A stretch of DNA of 64,000 nt from Saccharibacillus nicotianae. Lineage in GTDB: Bacteria > Bacillota > Bacilli > Paenibacillales > Paenibacillaceae. Made by a program: the position numbers and the translations under genes. Shown one piece after another: positions 52,251 through 60,345 of this stretch. The first letter of the stretch is position 1. Every line of letters starts with the position of its first letter. The stretch spans positions 1,178,001 to 1,242,000 of the forward strand of contig NZ_JBHUGF010000010.1 in assembly GCF_042681745.1 (NCBI RefSeq). The letters run 5' to 3'. The notes below the pieces were generated by a model that was not told the origin of the DNA, ran no database searches, and was given only the letters and a program-made list of their open reading frames with translations.

Positions 52251-52991
52251 TTATAATGTCTGTCCATTATCGACAGTCACTAGCTGACCAGTCATCGATT
52301 CTTGTTGCAAAATAGCACAGATTAACGAAGCGATATCAGCAGGAGTCGATATTCGCTCTAACAATGAATGTGTTGTTAAACGGTTCATTTTCTCTTCATT
52401 TCCAGTCCACCAACGTGTATCTACTGCTCCTGGAATAATACAATTGACACGTATATGCGGAGAAAGTGCTCTTGCTAACGATTTGGTTAATGTATGCACA
52501 GCACCTTTGGAGACAGCATAGGGTAGTGAAGAACCGTAGCCTGTACTGCCTGCAATACTGCCTAGATTGATAATAGATCCTTGATGTGCTTGTTTCATCC
52601 AAGGGGCTACAGCTTGAGCGCAATAAAACATTCCTTTGACATTAGTATTATATAGCTCATCCCAGATATCATCAGTGATCTGTTCCAAATCAGCAAAAGG
52701 CAGTTGTCTGGTTATACTAGCATTATTCACTAAGCCATCGATTCTACCATACTTATTGATGACTTCTGTAATCATGTTTTGTACTTGATGCTGCCTAGAT
52801 ACATCAGCTTGAATTGTGATAGCTTGTCCGCCATTTTGTATAATTTGTAGAGCAGTCTCTTCTGCTTCTAACTGTGAACGGGAGTAATTGATGACTACTT
52901 TTACTCCTTGTTCAGCAAGTTGTAAGCAAGTTGCCTGTCCTATTCCTGTACCTCCACCTGTAACGATGACGACTTTGTTTATCCATTCCAT
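52251..52991 (-). CDS. SDR family oxidoreductase
   Basis: 246-residue classical short-chain dehydrogenase. Seen: TGGGTGIGQA cofactor loop, NNAS instead of the usual NNAG, catalytic Ser in INLGSIAGS, YAVSKGAVH and the terminal MTGQLVTVDNGQTL. The substrate is unknown. It is divergent from a LysR gene with an inverted repeat between them, so that regulator probably controls it. AGGAG precedes ATG 52991. Confidence 0.88.
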   Translation of the reverse strand: MEWINKVVIVTGGGTGIGQATCLQLAEQGVKVVINYSRSQLEAEETALQIIQNGGQAITIQADVSRQHQVQNMITEVINKYGRIDGLVNNASITRQLPFADLEQITDDIWDELYNTNVKGMFYCAQAVAPWMKQAHQGSIINLGSIAGSTGYGSSLPYAVSKGAVHTLTKSLARALSPHIRVNCIIPGAVDTRWWTGNEEKMNRLTTHSLLERISTPADIASLICAILQQESMTGQLVTVDNGQTL

Positions 52992-53082
52992 GTTTAGTGC
53001 TCCTTTAGCTTCATAGTCGTTGGTTGTTTCTATTTGTAGTGTAAAAGAAGATAAAGGGTCTGTATAATAGTTAGAAATGATA

Positions 53083-53109
53083 TTGGATATTAAAAATAAT
53101 GATATCCAA
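53083..53109. promoter_or_regulatory. inverted repeat between SDR and LysR genes
   Basis: TTGGATAT and ATATCCAA are perfect 8-bp arms around 11 nt, lying in the divergent region. The geometry suits a LysR-family binding site (T-N11-A type). Confidence 0.5.
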
Positions 53110-53155
53110 ATGAGCTGTTATCTACATATAAGAAAACGAGTAAAGAAAGGTCGCG

Positions 53156-54028
53156 GTGAATGTGGAAAGTAGTGATTTGCGTATTTTTCGAATAGTGGCT
53201 CAAGAGCAGTCTATTTCCAAAGCAGCACTGAAAATGGGATATGTACAGTCAAATGTTACATTACGTATTCAGAAGTTGGAAAAAGAACTGGGTCAATCTC
53301 TATTTGATCGCAGTAATAAAGGCATAACGATTACAGAAGCAGGGCGACAATTGTGGAATTATGCAGATCAGATTGTCGATTTATTAGATGAAGCTACCCG
53401 CATTTTGAAAGTAAAGTTACCATCATATCAATTACAATTAGGAGCTACACCGACTGTAGCCGCTTCTAGATTACCTCAGTGGTTACTTGCTTATTACGAT
53501 GAAAATAGGGATGTAGACGTATCGATTCAAACGCATGGACAGATTGAATTAATGAATCAAGTTGTCAATCAAAAGTTGGATGGCGCTTTTATTAGTAGTC
53601 AATACCATCATCAAGATATTCAGTCTGTATTTGAATACACTGAACAATTAGTGATTTTATCTGCTGATCATATTCATACTGAATCAGAACTACTCCAACA
53701 ACGATTAATCGTTAATACGTTTCCTGATTGCCCGTATCGAAGATATCTAGAAGAGTGGTATCACAGCAAAAGTAAAAGTCATTCCCTTCAACAATTACCT
53801 CGTGTAATAGAAGTAGATACAGTAGAAGCTATTATTCGTGGAGTCACTACAGGACTAGGCATATCCTTATTACCTGAACGTATCGTTCGGTCTTATTCAC
53901 AGCTTCATAGCCATACATTGCCAATACCGTTACAACAAGCGCGTATTCAATTTGTGGTTGCGAAGCAGAATCCACCATCTACAATATTGTCTGCATTTAT
54001 TAATCTGCTAATTAATAGTGAACATTAA
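53156..54028 (+). CDS. LysR family transcriptional regulator
   Basis: 290 residues: winged HTH (SDLRIFRIVAQEQSISKAALKMGYVQSNVTLRIQKLEKELGQSLFDRSNKGITITEAG) and a periplasmic-binding-like effector domain (LQLGATPTVAASRLPQWLLAYYDENRDVDVSI...; GVTTGLGISLLPERIV). Start GTG 53156 with AAAGG 5 nt upstream; GTG 53162 is an alternative. It is divergent from the SDR gene across a perfect inverted repeat, the typical LysR arrangement. The effector is unknown. Confidence 0.9.
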   Translation: MNVESSDLRIFRIVAQEQSISKAALKMGYVQSNVTLRIQKLEKELGQSLFDRSNKGITITEAGRQLWNYADQIVDLLDEATRILKVKLPSYQLQLGATPTVAASRLPQWLLAYYDENRDVDVSIQTHGQIELMNQVVNQKLDGAFISSQYHHQDIQSVFEYTEQLVILSADHIHTESELLQQRLIVNTFPDCPYRRYLEEWYHSKSKSHSLQQLPRVIEVDTVEAIIRGVTTGLGISLLPERIVRSYSQLHSHTLPIPLQQARIQFVVAKQNPPSTILSAFINLLINSEH

Positions 54029-54069
54029 TAGATAATTTGGGTACAAGATACTCTGTTGATTTTAAGAAC

Positions 54070-54123
54070 TTGCAGATTAGGTGTGGTTAAACTATAATAT
54101 ATGAATAAGTGCTCATATGTTAT
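54070..54123 (+). promoter_or_regulatory. promoter and zinc-type operator of the CDF exporter gene
   Basis: TTGCAG (54070-54075), a 17-bp spacer and TATAAT (54093-54098). An imperfect 14-2-14 inverted repeat (54094-54123; core ATATGAATA and TGCTCATAT, 11 of 14 pairs) begins in the -10. It resembles SmtB/CzrA operators, which would let the ArsR-type sensor block RNA polymerase. Confidence 0.7.
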
Positions 54124-54169
54124 TTTTAATTATTATTATACTTATTGAAAAGAATAGAGGTGCAGGTCA

Positions 54170-55180
54170 ATGAGTAATAAAAGTCATACCCATGATGAAC
54201 ATACTGCATGCAATCATACTCATGAAGATCATCAACATTCTAAAGGGAAAAAGCACAGTCATTCACACAGTCATGGACATTCTCATGGACACGGACATTC
54301 ACACTCCCATGGACATGGAGCTAACAAAAATGCGTTGAAATTATCTTTTTTCCTGATTGCCAGTTATATGATTGTCGAAGTGATCGGTGGATTAATGACC
54401 AACAGTCTAGCTTTGTTATCTGATGCAGGGCATATGCTAAGTGATGCGGCGGCTCTTGGACTCAGTTATTTAGCGATGACATGGGGACAGAAACAAGCCA
54501 GTAAATCCAAAACGTTTGGTTACAAACGATTTGAAGTGTTAGCTGCTTTTATTAACGGTCTAGCTTTGTCAGTGATCTCTATTTATATTTTCTGGGAAGC
54601 TTTTCAGCGGTTTGCTAATCCTCCCGGTGTTATGAGTGCAGGGATGTTGACGATTGCTGTGATTGGATTGCTTGTTAATATTGCGGCGGCATTTATATTA
54701 ATGAAAGGCGATACGTCAGAGAATCTGAATATTCGTAGTGCTTTTCTACATGTATTAGGTGATCTGTTAGGTTCAGTCGGTGCTATTGTAGCTGCACTAT
54801 TGATTATGTTTTTTGGTTGGAATCTAGCCGATCCGATTGCAAGTGTGATTGTAGCTGTACTGGTTGTTCTGAGTGCTTACCGTGTAACCCGCGATTCGAT
54901 CCATATCCTTATGGAAGGTACACCTGTGAGTATCAATACAGATGAGTTAGAACAGTCTTTGCTTCGTATAGATCATGTTGTAGAAGTACATGATCTGCAT
55001 GTATGGGCGTTATCTTCAGATATTATACTATTAAGCTGTCATATCGTTACTGAAGATCAAGCTTATCATGGTGCCGTTATGGAGCAAGCACAGAAATTAA
55101 TTAAAGAGGACTATGATATCAAGCATATTACGATTCAAATGGATACACCGGGTATTCCATGTAATATTGCGCATCAATAG
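54170..55180 (+). CDS. czcD: cation diffusion facilitator, zinc exporter
   Basis: Proton-driven exporter of Zn(II) and perhaps Co(II) or Cd(II) in the cytoplasmic membrane. 336 residues: a very His-rich N terminus (about 30 His in 50 residues, HSHSHGHSHGHGHSH), six helices with the metal-site motifs LLSDAGHMLSDAA (TM2) and HVLGDLLGSVG (TM5), and a C-terminal cytoplasmic domain (VVEVHDLHVWALSSDIILLSCHI). AGAGGTG precedes ATG 54170. An ArsR-type sensor is encoded convergently just downstream, and an operator-like repeat overlaps the promoter. Confidence 0.93.
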   Translation: MSNKSHTHDEHTACNHTHEDHQHSKGKKHSHSHSHGHSHGHGHSHSHGHGANKNALKLSFFLIASYMIVEVIGGLMTNSLALLSDAGHMLSDAAALGLSYLAMTWGQKQASKSKTFGYKRFEVLAAFINGLALSVISIYIFWEAFQRFANPPGVMSAGMLTIAVIGLLVNIAAAFILMKGDTSENLNIRSAFLHVLGDLLGSVGAIVAALLIMFFGWNLADPIASVIVAVLVVLSAYRVTRDSIHILMEGTPVSINTDELEQSLLRIDHVVEVHDLHVWALSSDIILLSCHIVTEDQAYHGAVMEQAQKLIKEDYDIKHITIQMDTPGIPCNIAHQ

Positions 55181-55192
55181 CAGATGAAAATA

Positions 55193-55230
55193 AAAAGGGA
55201 TCTACACTGTCATGGTGTAGATCCCTTTTT
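55193..55230. terminator. bidirectional terminator between zinc exporter and ArsR genes
   Basis: AAAAAGGGATCTACAC (55193-55208) pairs perfectly with 55215-55230. T-runs occur on both strands between convergent genes. Confidence 0.9.
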
Positions 55231-55324
55231 ATATAGTGACGATCATAAGCTATAAAGTAAGACAAAATATCAAAACTTCTATCTTAATCGTACTACATTA
55301 GCTTGTGCATACATCGAATTTCTT

Positions 55325-55693
55325 TTATTTATGGGTTAGATGTTCATGAGTCTGTAAAAAGATTTCTTCGACATGATAGTCATCTAACGAATAAAAAACG
55401 GTTTTGCCGACTTTGCGTCGCTTTACAATACGCATATTACGTAAATAACGCAGTTGATGCGAGATTGCAGATTGAGTCATATCTAATACACTGCATAGAT
55501 CATGTACACATAGCTCTTTTTGCGACAGAGCATAGATTAATCTAATGCGTGTTGGATCTCCTAATGCTTTGAACAATTCAGCCATATCGGTAGCAGTTGT
55601 ACCGTCTATAAGCTCATTTTTTATCTGTGCAAGCATCTGTTGTGAAGCTTCACTGCTATGGTTACACTCGTCTATGATAGCATCCGACTCCAA
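55325..55693 (-). CDS. ArsR/SmtB family metal-sensing repressor
   Basis: 122-residue winged-helix repressor, probably a Zn(II) sensor like CzrA/SmtB. Seen: MAELFKALGDPTRIRLIYALSQKELCVHDLCSVLDMTQSAISHQLRYLRNMRIVKRRKVGKTVFYSLDD, with ELCVHDL (the alpha-3 metal-site region), and a C-terminal helix DDYHVEEIFLQTHEHLTHK carrying the alpha-5 D-x-H and H-E-H ligands. Start: AGGAAGGTG with 6 nt to TTG 55693; the GTG at 55702 overlaps that site. It is convergent with the CDF exporter gene, whose promoter carries a matching operator. Confidence 0.9.
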   Translation of the reverse strand: MESDAIIDECNHSSEASQQMLAQIKNELIDGTTATDMAELFKALGDPTRIRLIYALSQKELCVHDLCSVLDMTQSAISHQLRYLRNMRIVKRRKVGKTVFYSLDDYHVEEIFLQTHEHLTHK

Positions 55694-55869
55694 TATGCTC
55701 ACCTTCCTAACACGAATTAATAGAAGTTACATCATTACACAAATAAATGCGGTAGTGCGACAAAATATCTACATACAGTATACCAAAGATCGTTGAGATT
55801 ACGAATAGCATAATATTTATGATTTTAATTATAGATTTTCTACATCATAAAAGTTATTTGATAGCGTAA

Positions 55870-56028
55870 TAGAAGAGTGATATTTTTACTTATTTAAAAG
55901 GGTTTAAAAGTACTCAAAAGTAAGTAAAAACAAGAAGAGCCTCCGAAGTTAGATGAAGGGTTTCTGATTTTGAAACAGTTTTTTGTAAAATAATTGATGA
56001 CAATATATTTACTATTGTCATCTTTTTT
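55870..56028 (+). other. candidate leader or small RNA ending in an orphan terminator
   Basis: In the 547-bp gap between the divergent ArsR and NlpC/P60 genes there is a perfect terminator (55996-56028) with no + strand gene before it. Upstream, 55880-55930 holds AT-rich inverted segments (TACTTA and TAAGTA). Short minus-strand ORFs here lack ribosome sites. It could be a regulatory leader or a small RNA. No known riboswitch consensus was recognised. Confidence 0.4.
55996..56028 (+). terminator. orphan intrinsic terminator upstream of the NlpC/P60 gene
   Basis: GATGACAATA (55996-56005) pairs with TATTGTCATC (56013-56022), with a 7-nt loop and six T's. Confidence 0.85.
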
Positions 56029-56117
56029 ACGTTCAGACTGTCGCCTTGAAAACTGCCGAAAATCACGAAATATACACATTTTGAGCGAAAAACAAGCAAA
56101 AAAGTTTGTTGTAAAGT

Positions 56118-56146
56118 TTGACAAGACATATCCTTATGCCTTAAAG
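56118..56146 (+). promoter_or_regulatory. possible promoter of the NlpC/P60 gene
   Basis: Perfect -35 TTGACA (56118-56123), then 17 bp to a weak -10 TTAAAG (56141-56146). It lies downstream of the orphan terminator, so the gene may be expressed independently of it. Confidence 0.45.
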
Positions 56147-56240
56147 TGGTCAATAGTTACAAAATATTAATATTTGCCGAGTTTCAAATTTGAATTCCAA
56201 ATTGATTTACTCTACAGGCATCGAAGGGAGAATTTTTTTA

Positions 56241-56711
56241 GTGAAGAAAGTCGTATTATCGCTACTTGGAGCTGCAATCATTTTCTCAGCTCAGCCAACA
56301 AATACTTTTGCTAGCACATCTAATCTTGATCAAGCCGTTAGCGGTGTAATGGGAACGCCTTACGTTTGGGGAGGTACAACTACCAACGGGTTCGATTGTT
56401 CCGGTTTTACACGTTACGTTTTTAATAAATTCAACATAGACTTACCGCGCACAGCTAATGTGCAAGCGAAAATGGGTACATACGTGTCAAAAAGTAATTT
56501 GAGTGCTGGTGATCTTGTTTTTTTCAATACAAGTGGACGTGGAATATCTCATGTAGGAGTTATGGTAGATAGCAGAAATTTTGCGCATGCTTCAACCAGT
56601 CATGGTGTAACGATTAGCAGTTTATCTGAAGCTTATTTCCAAAATCGTTATGTGACTGCAAGACATGTAGTGAGTCAATGGGCATATCAAAGCATGATGG
56701 AAGAAAAATAA
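56241..56711 (+). CDS. secreted NlpC/P60 D,L-endopeptidase
   Basis: Cell-wall hydrolase that cuts the D-Glu-meso-Dap type bond in peptidoglycan stem peptides. 156 residues: signal peptide ending near NTFA-STS, directly followed by the catalytic domain without LysM or SH3 wall-binding modules. Catalytic C53 (FDCSGFT), H104 (SHVGVMV) and the third polar residue H116 (HASTSHG) are in place. Start GTG 56241 (AAGGGAG upstream); an earlier in-frame start at 56190 would spoil the signal peptide. The gene stands alone. Confidence 0.92.
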   Translation: MKKVVLSLLGAAIIFSAQPTNTFASTSNLDQAVSGVMGTPYVWGGTTTNGFDCSGFTRYVFNKFNIDLPRTANVQAKMGTYVSKSNLSAGDLVFFNTSGRGISHVGVMVDSRNFAHASTSHGVTISSLSEAYFQNRYVTARHVVSQWAYQSMMEEK

Positions 56712-56784
56712 AAAAAGATCACGATGATGATCGCAATCCTTTTTAACTCCATATTTATTCATCTTATACGTTATGAATATTCCA

Positions 56785-56812
56785 AATCCCTTGGTTGATA
56801 TAAGGGATTTTT
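56785..56812. terminator. terminator between NlpC/P60 and DinB genes
   Basis: AAATCCCTT (56785-56793) pairs with AAGGGATTT (from 56802), followed by T's. Located between convergent genes. Confidence 0.7.
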
Positions 56813-56825
56813 ATTTTGCCTAATT

Positions 56826-57317
56826 TTAGATTCTCCAGCTTCCTTGCAGTCTACGAATCAATACAATCTGACCTGCATGATAAGCATCATGAGGAAGCCA
56901 ACGCGCAATAGCTTGTCCCCACGTCTGGTCACCAGTAGGACGCATCTCTTGTAGCTTTACTTCATCCCATTTGGCAAGTTCTAACTCAATCGCTCTGGCA
57001 AGGCGTCTGGTCTCTTGAAGAGCTTGTTGCCATTGTTCTTCATTGTCTGCATTATCAGTATATTCAAAAGTCTGATTGTTATTTTCAGCACGAGGGCCAG
57101 GGTCAATATGTTGCATATGACAGAGCAATTCGTGATTATAGTAATTAATATGGTGAACTAATTGCCAGATGCTATTACCGCCACCCGGTGGAATCCATGC
57201 GGCTTGTTCACTTGTAAGACCTTCTAACGCTACAGATAAAGGTACAATCCAATCTTCATGATCCCAAATATCTTTTTTCTGCAAAAGAAGTATGTCTAAC
57301 ATGTTCGTATTTGTCAT
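56826..57317 (-). CDS. DinB family protein
   Basis: Four-helix-bundle protein of the DinB/YfiT superfamily (163 residues). These proteins bind a metal through three histidines and often act as thiol-dependent transferases or in damage responses. Seen: helix with NSIWQLVHHINYYNHELL (His ligand), a middle linker, and RWLPHDAYHAGQIVLIRRLQG containing the H...H pair of the last helix. AGGAGGA precedes ATG 57317. It is divergent from the CGNR gene. Confidence 0.85.
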   Translation of the reverse strand: MTNTNMLDILLLQKKDIWDHEDWIVPLSVALEGLTSEQAAWIPPGGGNSIWQLVHHINYYNHELLCHMQHIDPGPRAENNNQTFEYTDNADNEEQWQQALQETRRLARAIELELAKWDEVKLQEMRPTGDQTWGQAIARWLPHDAYHAGQIVLIRRLQGSWRI

Positions 57318-57475
57318 AAGATCCTCCTGAGTACCAGTAGATGTAACTGGCTAATGATATACTAAAGCGTTACAATACATATACCACAAAACGAAATATT
57401 GTAACCATCTTTTTATAATAAAGATCGTTACAAGTGATAAAAACATCAAGAAGATTGCAAAAGGAGTACAGATGA

Positions 57476-58033
57476 ATGGATACATTATGGACAGACTTTA
57501 TCAATAGTGATTGGCATGATTTTCGGGACAGTGGCAAGCACGAAGACCGCTTGGTACTAACTTCATGGCAACACCGTTTTCTAAAAGATTGGAAATTAAC
57601 AGCATCTGTTCCAGCCACAGAAATCGAACTACAGCGATTACAATCATTGCGAAAATTACTGCATAATTATGCAATAACATTTGTGAACGGTTCGTCAGCA
57701 GATCAGATTGACTGGGATGAATTAAATAAAATTATGGCACAAGTCCCTGTGATTAAGCAGTGGAATCATCATGAGGGAAGCAGACAATTAGTATATTTAC
57801 CATTAACTCAAGATTGGACTAGCGTAATGGCTAGTATTGTTTCTGATTTTGTTTATACAGTGCTAGATCAAGATATTCATCGTATTCGTATCTGCGATAA
57901 TCCAGATTGTCGCTGGGTATTTTATGATGATACACGTAGTCGTACCAAGCGTTACTGTGAAGATAAAACGTGTGGAAATTTGATGAAAGTTAGACGGTTC
58001 CGGGCTAAAAAAGGTTTGCAACATCCCCAATAA
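57476..58033 (+). CDS. CGNR zinc-finger (ABATE-type) transcriptional regulator
   Basis: 185 residues. The N-terminal ABATE-like region (FINSDWHDFRDSG..., LVLTSWQHRFLKDW, ELQRLQSLRKLLHN) is a stress-antifolate-like sensor domain. The C-terminal CGNR zinc finger is IRICDNPDCRWVFYDDTRSRTKRYC...TCGNLMKVRRFRAKKG, with the four cysteines and the CGN signature. These proteins are predicted DNA-binding regulators. AAGGAG precedes ATG 57476. It is divergent from DinB and followed by a methyltransferase gene 110 nt downstream. Confidence 0.87.
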   Translation: MDTLWTDFINSDWHDFRDSGKHEDRLVLTSWQHRFLKDWKLTASVPATEIELQRLQSLRKLLHNYAITFVNGSSADQIDWDELNKIMAQVPVIKQWNHHEGSRQLVYLPLTQDWTSVMASIVSDFVYTVLDQDIHRIRICDNPDCRWVFYDDTRSRTKRYCEDKTCGNLMKVRRFRAKKGLQHPQ

Positions 58034-58143
58034 ACTCATAATTTTAGATTGAAATCATAATAATATTTGACAAAGGCAATGATTACATACATTATAGATA
58101 TTATATATCTGTAATAGACTTATAAAATGAAAAGAGGGATACA

Positions 58144-59073
58144 ATGACAAACGAAATTTTAAATGATTTATTTCATCCGTTAGTATGGGAAGAAGCATGG
58201 GCAAATGATTCGTTTACGGCAGTAAAGCAAATGAGAGCAGCAGGTATAGATCCTGCTCATTCCTTTGATACAAAAGCAGTCAAATTCAACAAAGAGGTAT
58301 TTTCAGCAGAAGGTCAACAAAGAACTAAACGAATTTTAAATTGGATTCAAGGACAAGGGGTTCCATTTGAAAATGCTTCTATTCTCGATATTGGAGCAGC
58401 TTCTGGTGGATTTTCGATTCCTTTTGCACAGCGCGGTGGAAACGTAACATCGGTTGAACCTTGTGTTCCTTTACAAGAGTTATTACAAGAAAATGCAAAT
58501 AATATGGCTTCAGGTAAAGTCACTATTGTGCCAGAAGAATTTCAAGATATTGATGTTGAAGCCAAAGGGTGGAAGCAAGCTTTTGATCTGGTATTCGTCT
58601 CGATGTGTCCGGTAATCTATGATTGGGCAAGTGTGGAGAAGGTACTAAGTTGTGCTAGCCAGTTCTGTTATATTAGTTCAACAGCAGGCCCACGTGAAAA
58701 TAGCCTAGTGAATGAAGTGCTACCGCTTGTAAGTACAGATAACCAACCTATCCAACATCAGAGTTCAGATATGGGTTATTTACTTCATTTATTGTATCTC
58801 AAAGGGTATGCATATGAGTCGATTGTTACGCATGAAATGAAAACAGTCGAAATGTCCAAACAAAATGCATTACAACATGTGATGATGATACTTCAGTTAC
58901 ATCAGACAAATATACGTACAGATGCCAAGCAAGTGATCTCTGATTATTTAGATCGGCAATATCCTTCGGGTATGGTATCTATTCAAGAAGGTGGACGATT
59001 TGGCAAAGTATTAATACGACTGCAAGATCAAAGTATGTATACAATGGAAGTGTCAGCAAGCACAACTGCTTAA
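58144..59073 (+). CDS. class I SAM-dependent methyltransferase
   Basis: 309 residues. Rossmann methyltransferase core in the middle: motif I SILDIGAASGGFSIPFAQRG, acidic motif II VTSVEPC, and FDLVFVSMCPVIYDWASVEKVLS with the post-IV region. N-terminal helices (HPLVWEEAWANDSF) and a C-terminal substrate region (HEMKTVEMSKQNALQHVMMI) flank it. The substrate is unknown; small molecule is likelier than nucleic acid. AAGAGGGA precedes ATG 58144. It may be controlled by the CGNR regulator upstream. Confidence 0.85.
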   Translation: MTNEILNDLFHPLVWEEAWANDSFTAVKQMRAAGIDPAHSFDTKAVKFNKEVFSAEGQQRTKRILNWIQGQGVPFENASILDIGAASGGFSIPFAQRGGNVTSVEPCVPLQELLQENANNMASGKVTIVPEEFQDIDVEAKGWKQAFDLVFVSMCPVIYDWASVEKVLSCASQFCYISSTAGPRENSLVNEVLPLVSTDNQPIQHQSSDMGYLLHLLYLKGYAYESIVTHEMKTVEMSKQNALQHVMMILQLHQTNIRTDAKQVISDYLDRQYPSGMVSIQEGGRFGKVLIRLQDQSMYTMEVSASTTA

Positions 59074-59085
59074 TAACACCTTAAC

Positions 59086-59123
59086 AAGAATGATCCTTCA
59101 TGGGTAGAGGGATCATTCTTTTT
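59086..59123 (+). terminator. intrinsic terminator after the methyltransferase
   Basis: AAGAATGATCC (59086-59096) pairs with GGATCATTCTT (from 59110), followed by T's. Confidence 0.87.
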
Positions 59124-59171
59124 GGTTGAAAAGTATCTGTTGGACAGGTCACTATCCGGTCGAATTGCTAT

Positions 59172-60059
59172 TCAAACTAATAATAGGTTTTTGACTCTTT
59201 TTACAAAAAGGTGCTCGGCTTCAGATACAGTGTTATTACGCGAAGTGACAGACCATAGATAAGAAGGTTCTTCTACTGATATTTCAAAAGGGATTGTTAC
59301 AATGCCCCGATTCTGAGACATTGTATAACCGCGAAATGAGTAGTCCGTACCGATTGTTACTGCTATATCTTCTTTCACTGCTTTGAGAATAGCTTCTACA
59401 TTATTACTTTGAAATAAAATATCCGGTTTATCTAATGTGTTAACAAAAGCGATGATATAAGGATCGTTATATAGTACAAACGGATAGTTTTGCAAATCTT
59501 GCAAAGTGACCGATGTCTGATTGGCGAGAGGGCAATGTACACTAACACCCAAAACCATATTATCTTTCATCAACGGTTCAAATATGAGATCAGGTGTAGC
59601 AGGCAAATGATTTTCTTTTAAAAGAAAAAAGCCGATATCGCTACGTTCATTCTTTACATCATCGATCACAGCATCGGTACTGTTTTCTTTAATTTCGATG
59701 CGGCTATTTGGAAATTCTTTTTTGAGTTCGGTAATGACATCAATTAATAGTGAAATCGGCCCTGGAATCGTAGAAATGCGTAATTTGGCATTATTCATTT
59801 CCCGATAACTTTGTGCTTCTGATTTGAGTTCTTCGATTTGTTGGAGAATCCGATTGGCTTTGGCTATAATGCTTTGTCCTTCAGGAGTGACTATAGTTCC
59901 TGCACGAGAACGGGTAAATATTCGTATTCCAATCTCTTGTTCAAATAAAGAGATAGCTCGACTGACTCCGGTTACTGTAATATGACAATTTTCAGCGGCT
60001 TTAGTTAATGATCCGCATTTGGCTACTTCAATAATATATTCCATTTGCTCTATATTCAT
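59172..60059 (-). CDS. LysR family transcriptional regulator
   Basis: 295 residues: winged HTH MNIEQMEYIIEVAKCGSLTKAAENCHITVTGVSRAISLFEQEIGIRIFTRSRAG and an effector domain (AKLRISTIPGPISLLIDVI..., SDIGFFLLKE, ...YLWSVTSRNNTVSEAEHLF). Start at ATG 60059 (GAGG 7 nt upstream; normal LysR N terminus); the longer frame to 60104 is not needed. It is divergent from the HlyD/ABC-2 permease operon across 286 bp with several inverted repeats, so it probably regulates that exporter. Confidence 0.9.
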   Translation of the reverse strand: MNIEQMEYIIEVAKCGSLTKAAENCHITVTGVSRAISLFEQEIGIRIFTRSRAGTIVTPEGQSIIAKANRILQQIEELKSEAQSYREMNNAKLRISTIPGPISLLIDVITELKKEFPNSRIEIKENSTDAVIDDVKNERSDIGFFLLKENHLPATPDLIFEPLMKDNMVLGVSVHCPLANQTSVTLQDLQNYPFVLYNDPYIIAFVNTLDKPDILFQSNNVEAILKAVKEDIAVTIGTDYSFRGYTMSQNRGIVTIPFEISVEEPSYLWSVTSRNNTVSEAEHLFVKRVKNLLLV

Positions 60060-60167
60060 AGGTGTCCTCTTTCTATCTGAATCAATATAGTGGATCATTA
60101 TCAATACGTAATAGTAAAAATCATTATCTCTTAGTGAACTAAAAGGTTACATAAGTCTACTTCTGGT

Positions 60168-60193
60168 ACATATAGTGTACTACAAGTATATGT
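60168..60193. promoter_or_regulatory. inverted repeat between LysR and HlyD genes
   Basis: ACATATA and TATATGT arms around 12 nt, about 110 bp from the LysR start. A candidate LysR binding site in the divergent region. Confidence 0.4.
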
Positions 60194-60222
60194 TATATTG
60201 AGACTACATAGCTATTCTTTTC

Positions 60223-60293
60223 ATAATTCGCTTGAATCTAGATGTGCATACAAGCGAATTATTCTAACCAACCTATGCGTACACAGGTTGGTT
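60223..60293 (+). promoter_or_regulatory. two tandem perfect hairpins in the HlyD leader
   Basis: Hairpin 1 pairs ATAATTCGCTTG (60223-60234) with CAAGCGAATTAT (60251-60262). Hairpin 2 pairs AACCAACCT (60266-60274) with AGGTTGGTT (60285-60293). They end about 50 nt before the HlyD start. As DNA they could be operators; as RNA, an attenuator or stabiliser. There is no strong T-run. Confidence 0.45.
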
Positions 60294-60345
60294 TATTTAC
60301 GAGTTCATTCCATTTTACGACTACAATCTACAGGAGGAGTTTTAC

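Noticed and set aside
54230..54330. Repetitive CATTC/CATGG tract
   Set aside because: It encodes the His-rich metal-binding N terminus of the CDF exporter.
55894..56153. Minus-strand ORFs of 76-79 codons between the ArsR and NlpC genes
   Set aside because: No ribosome site, unusual composition, and they run through a strong terminator and promoter-like elements.
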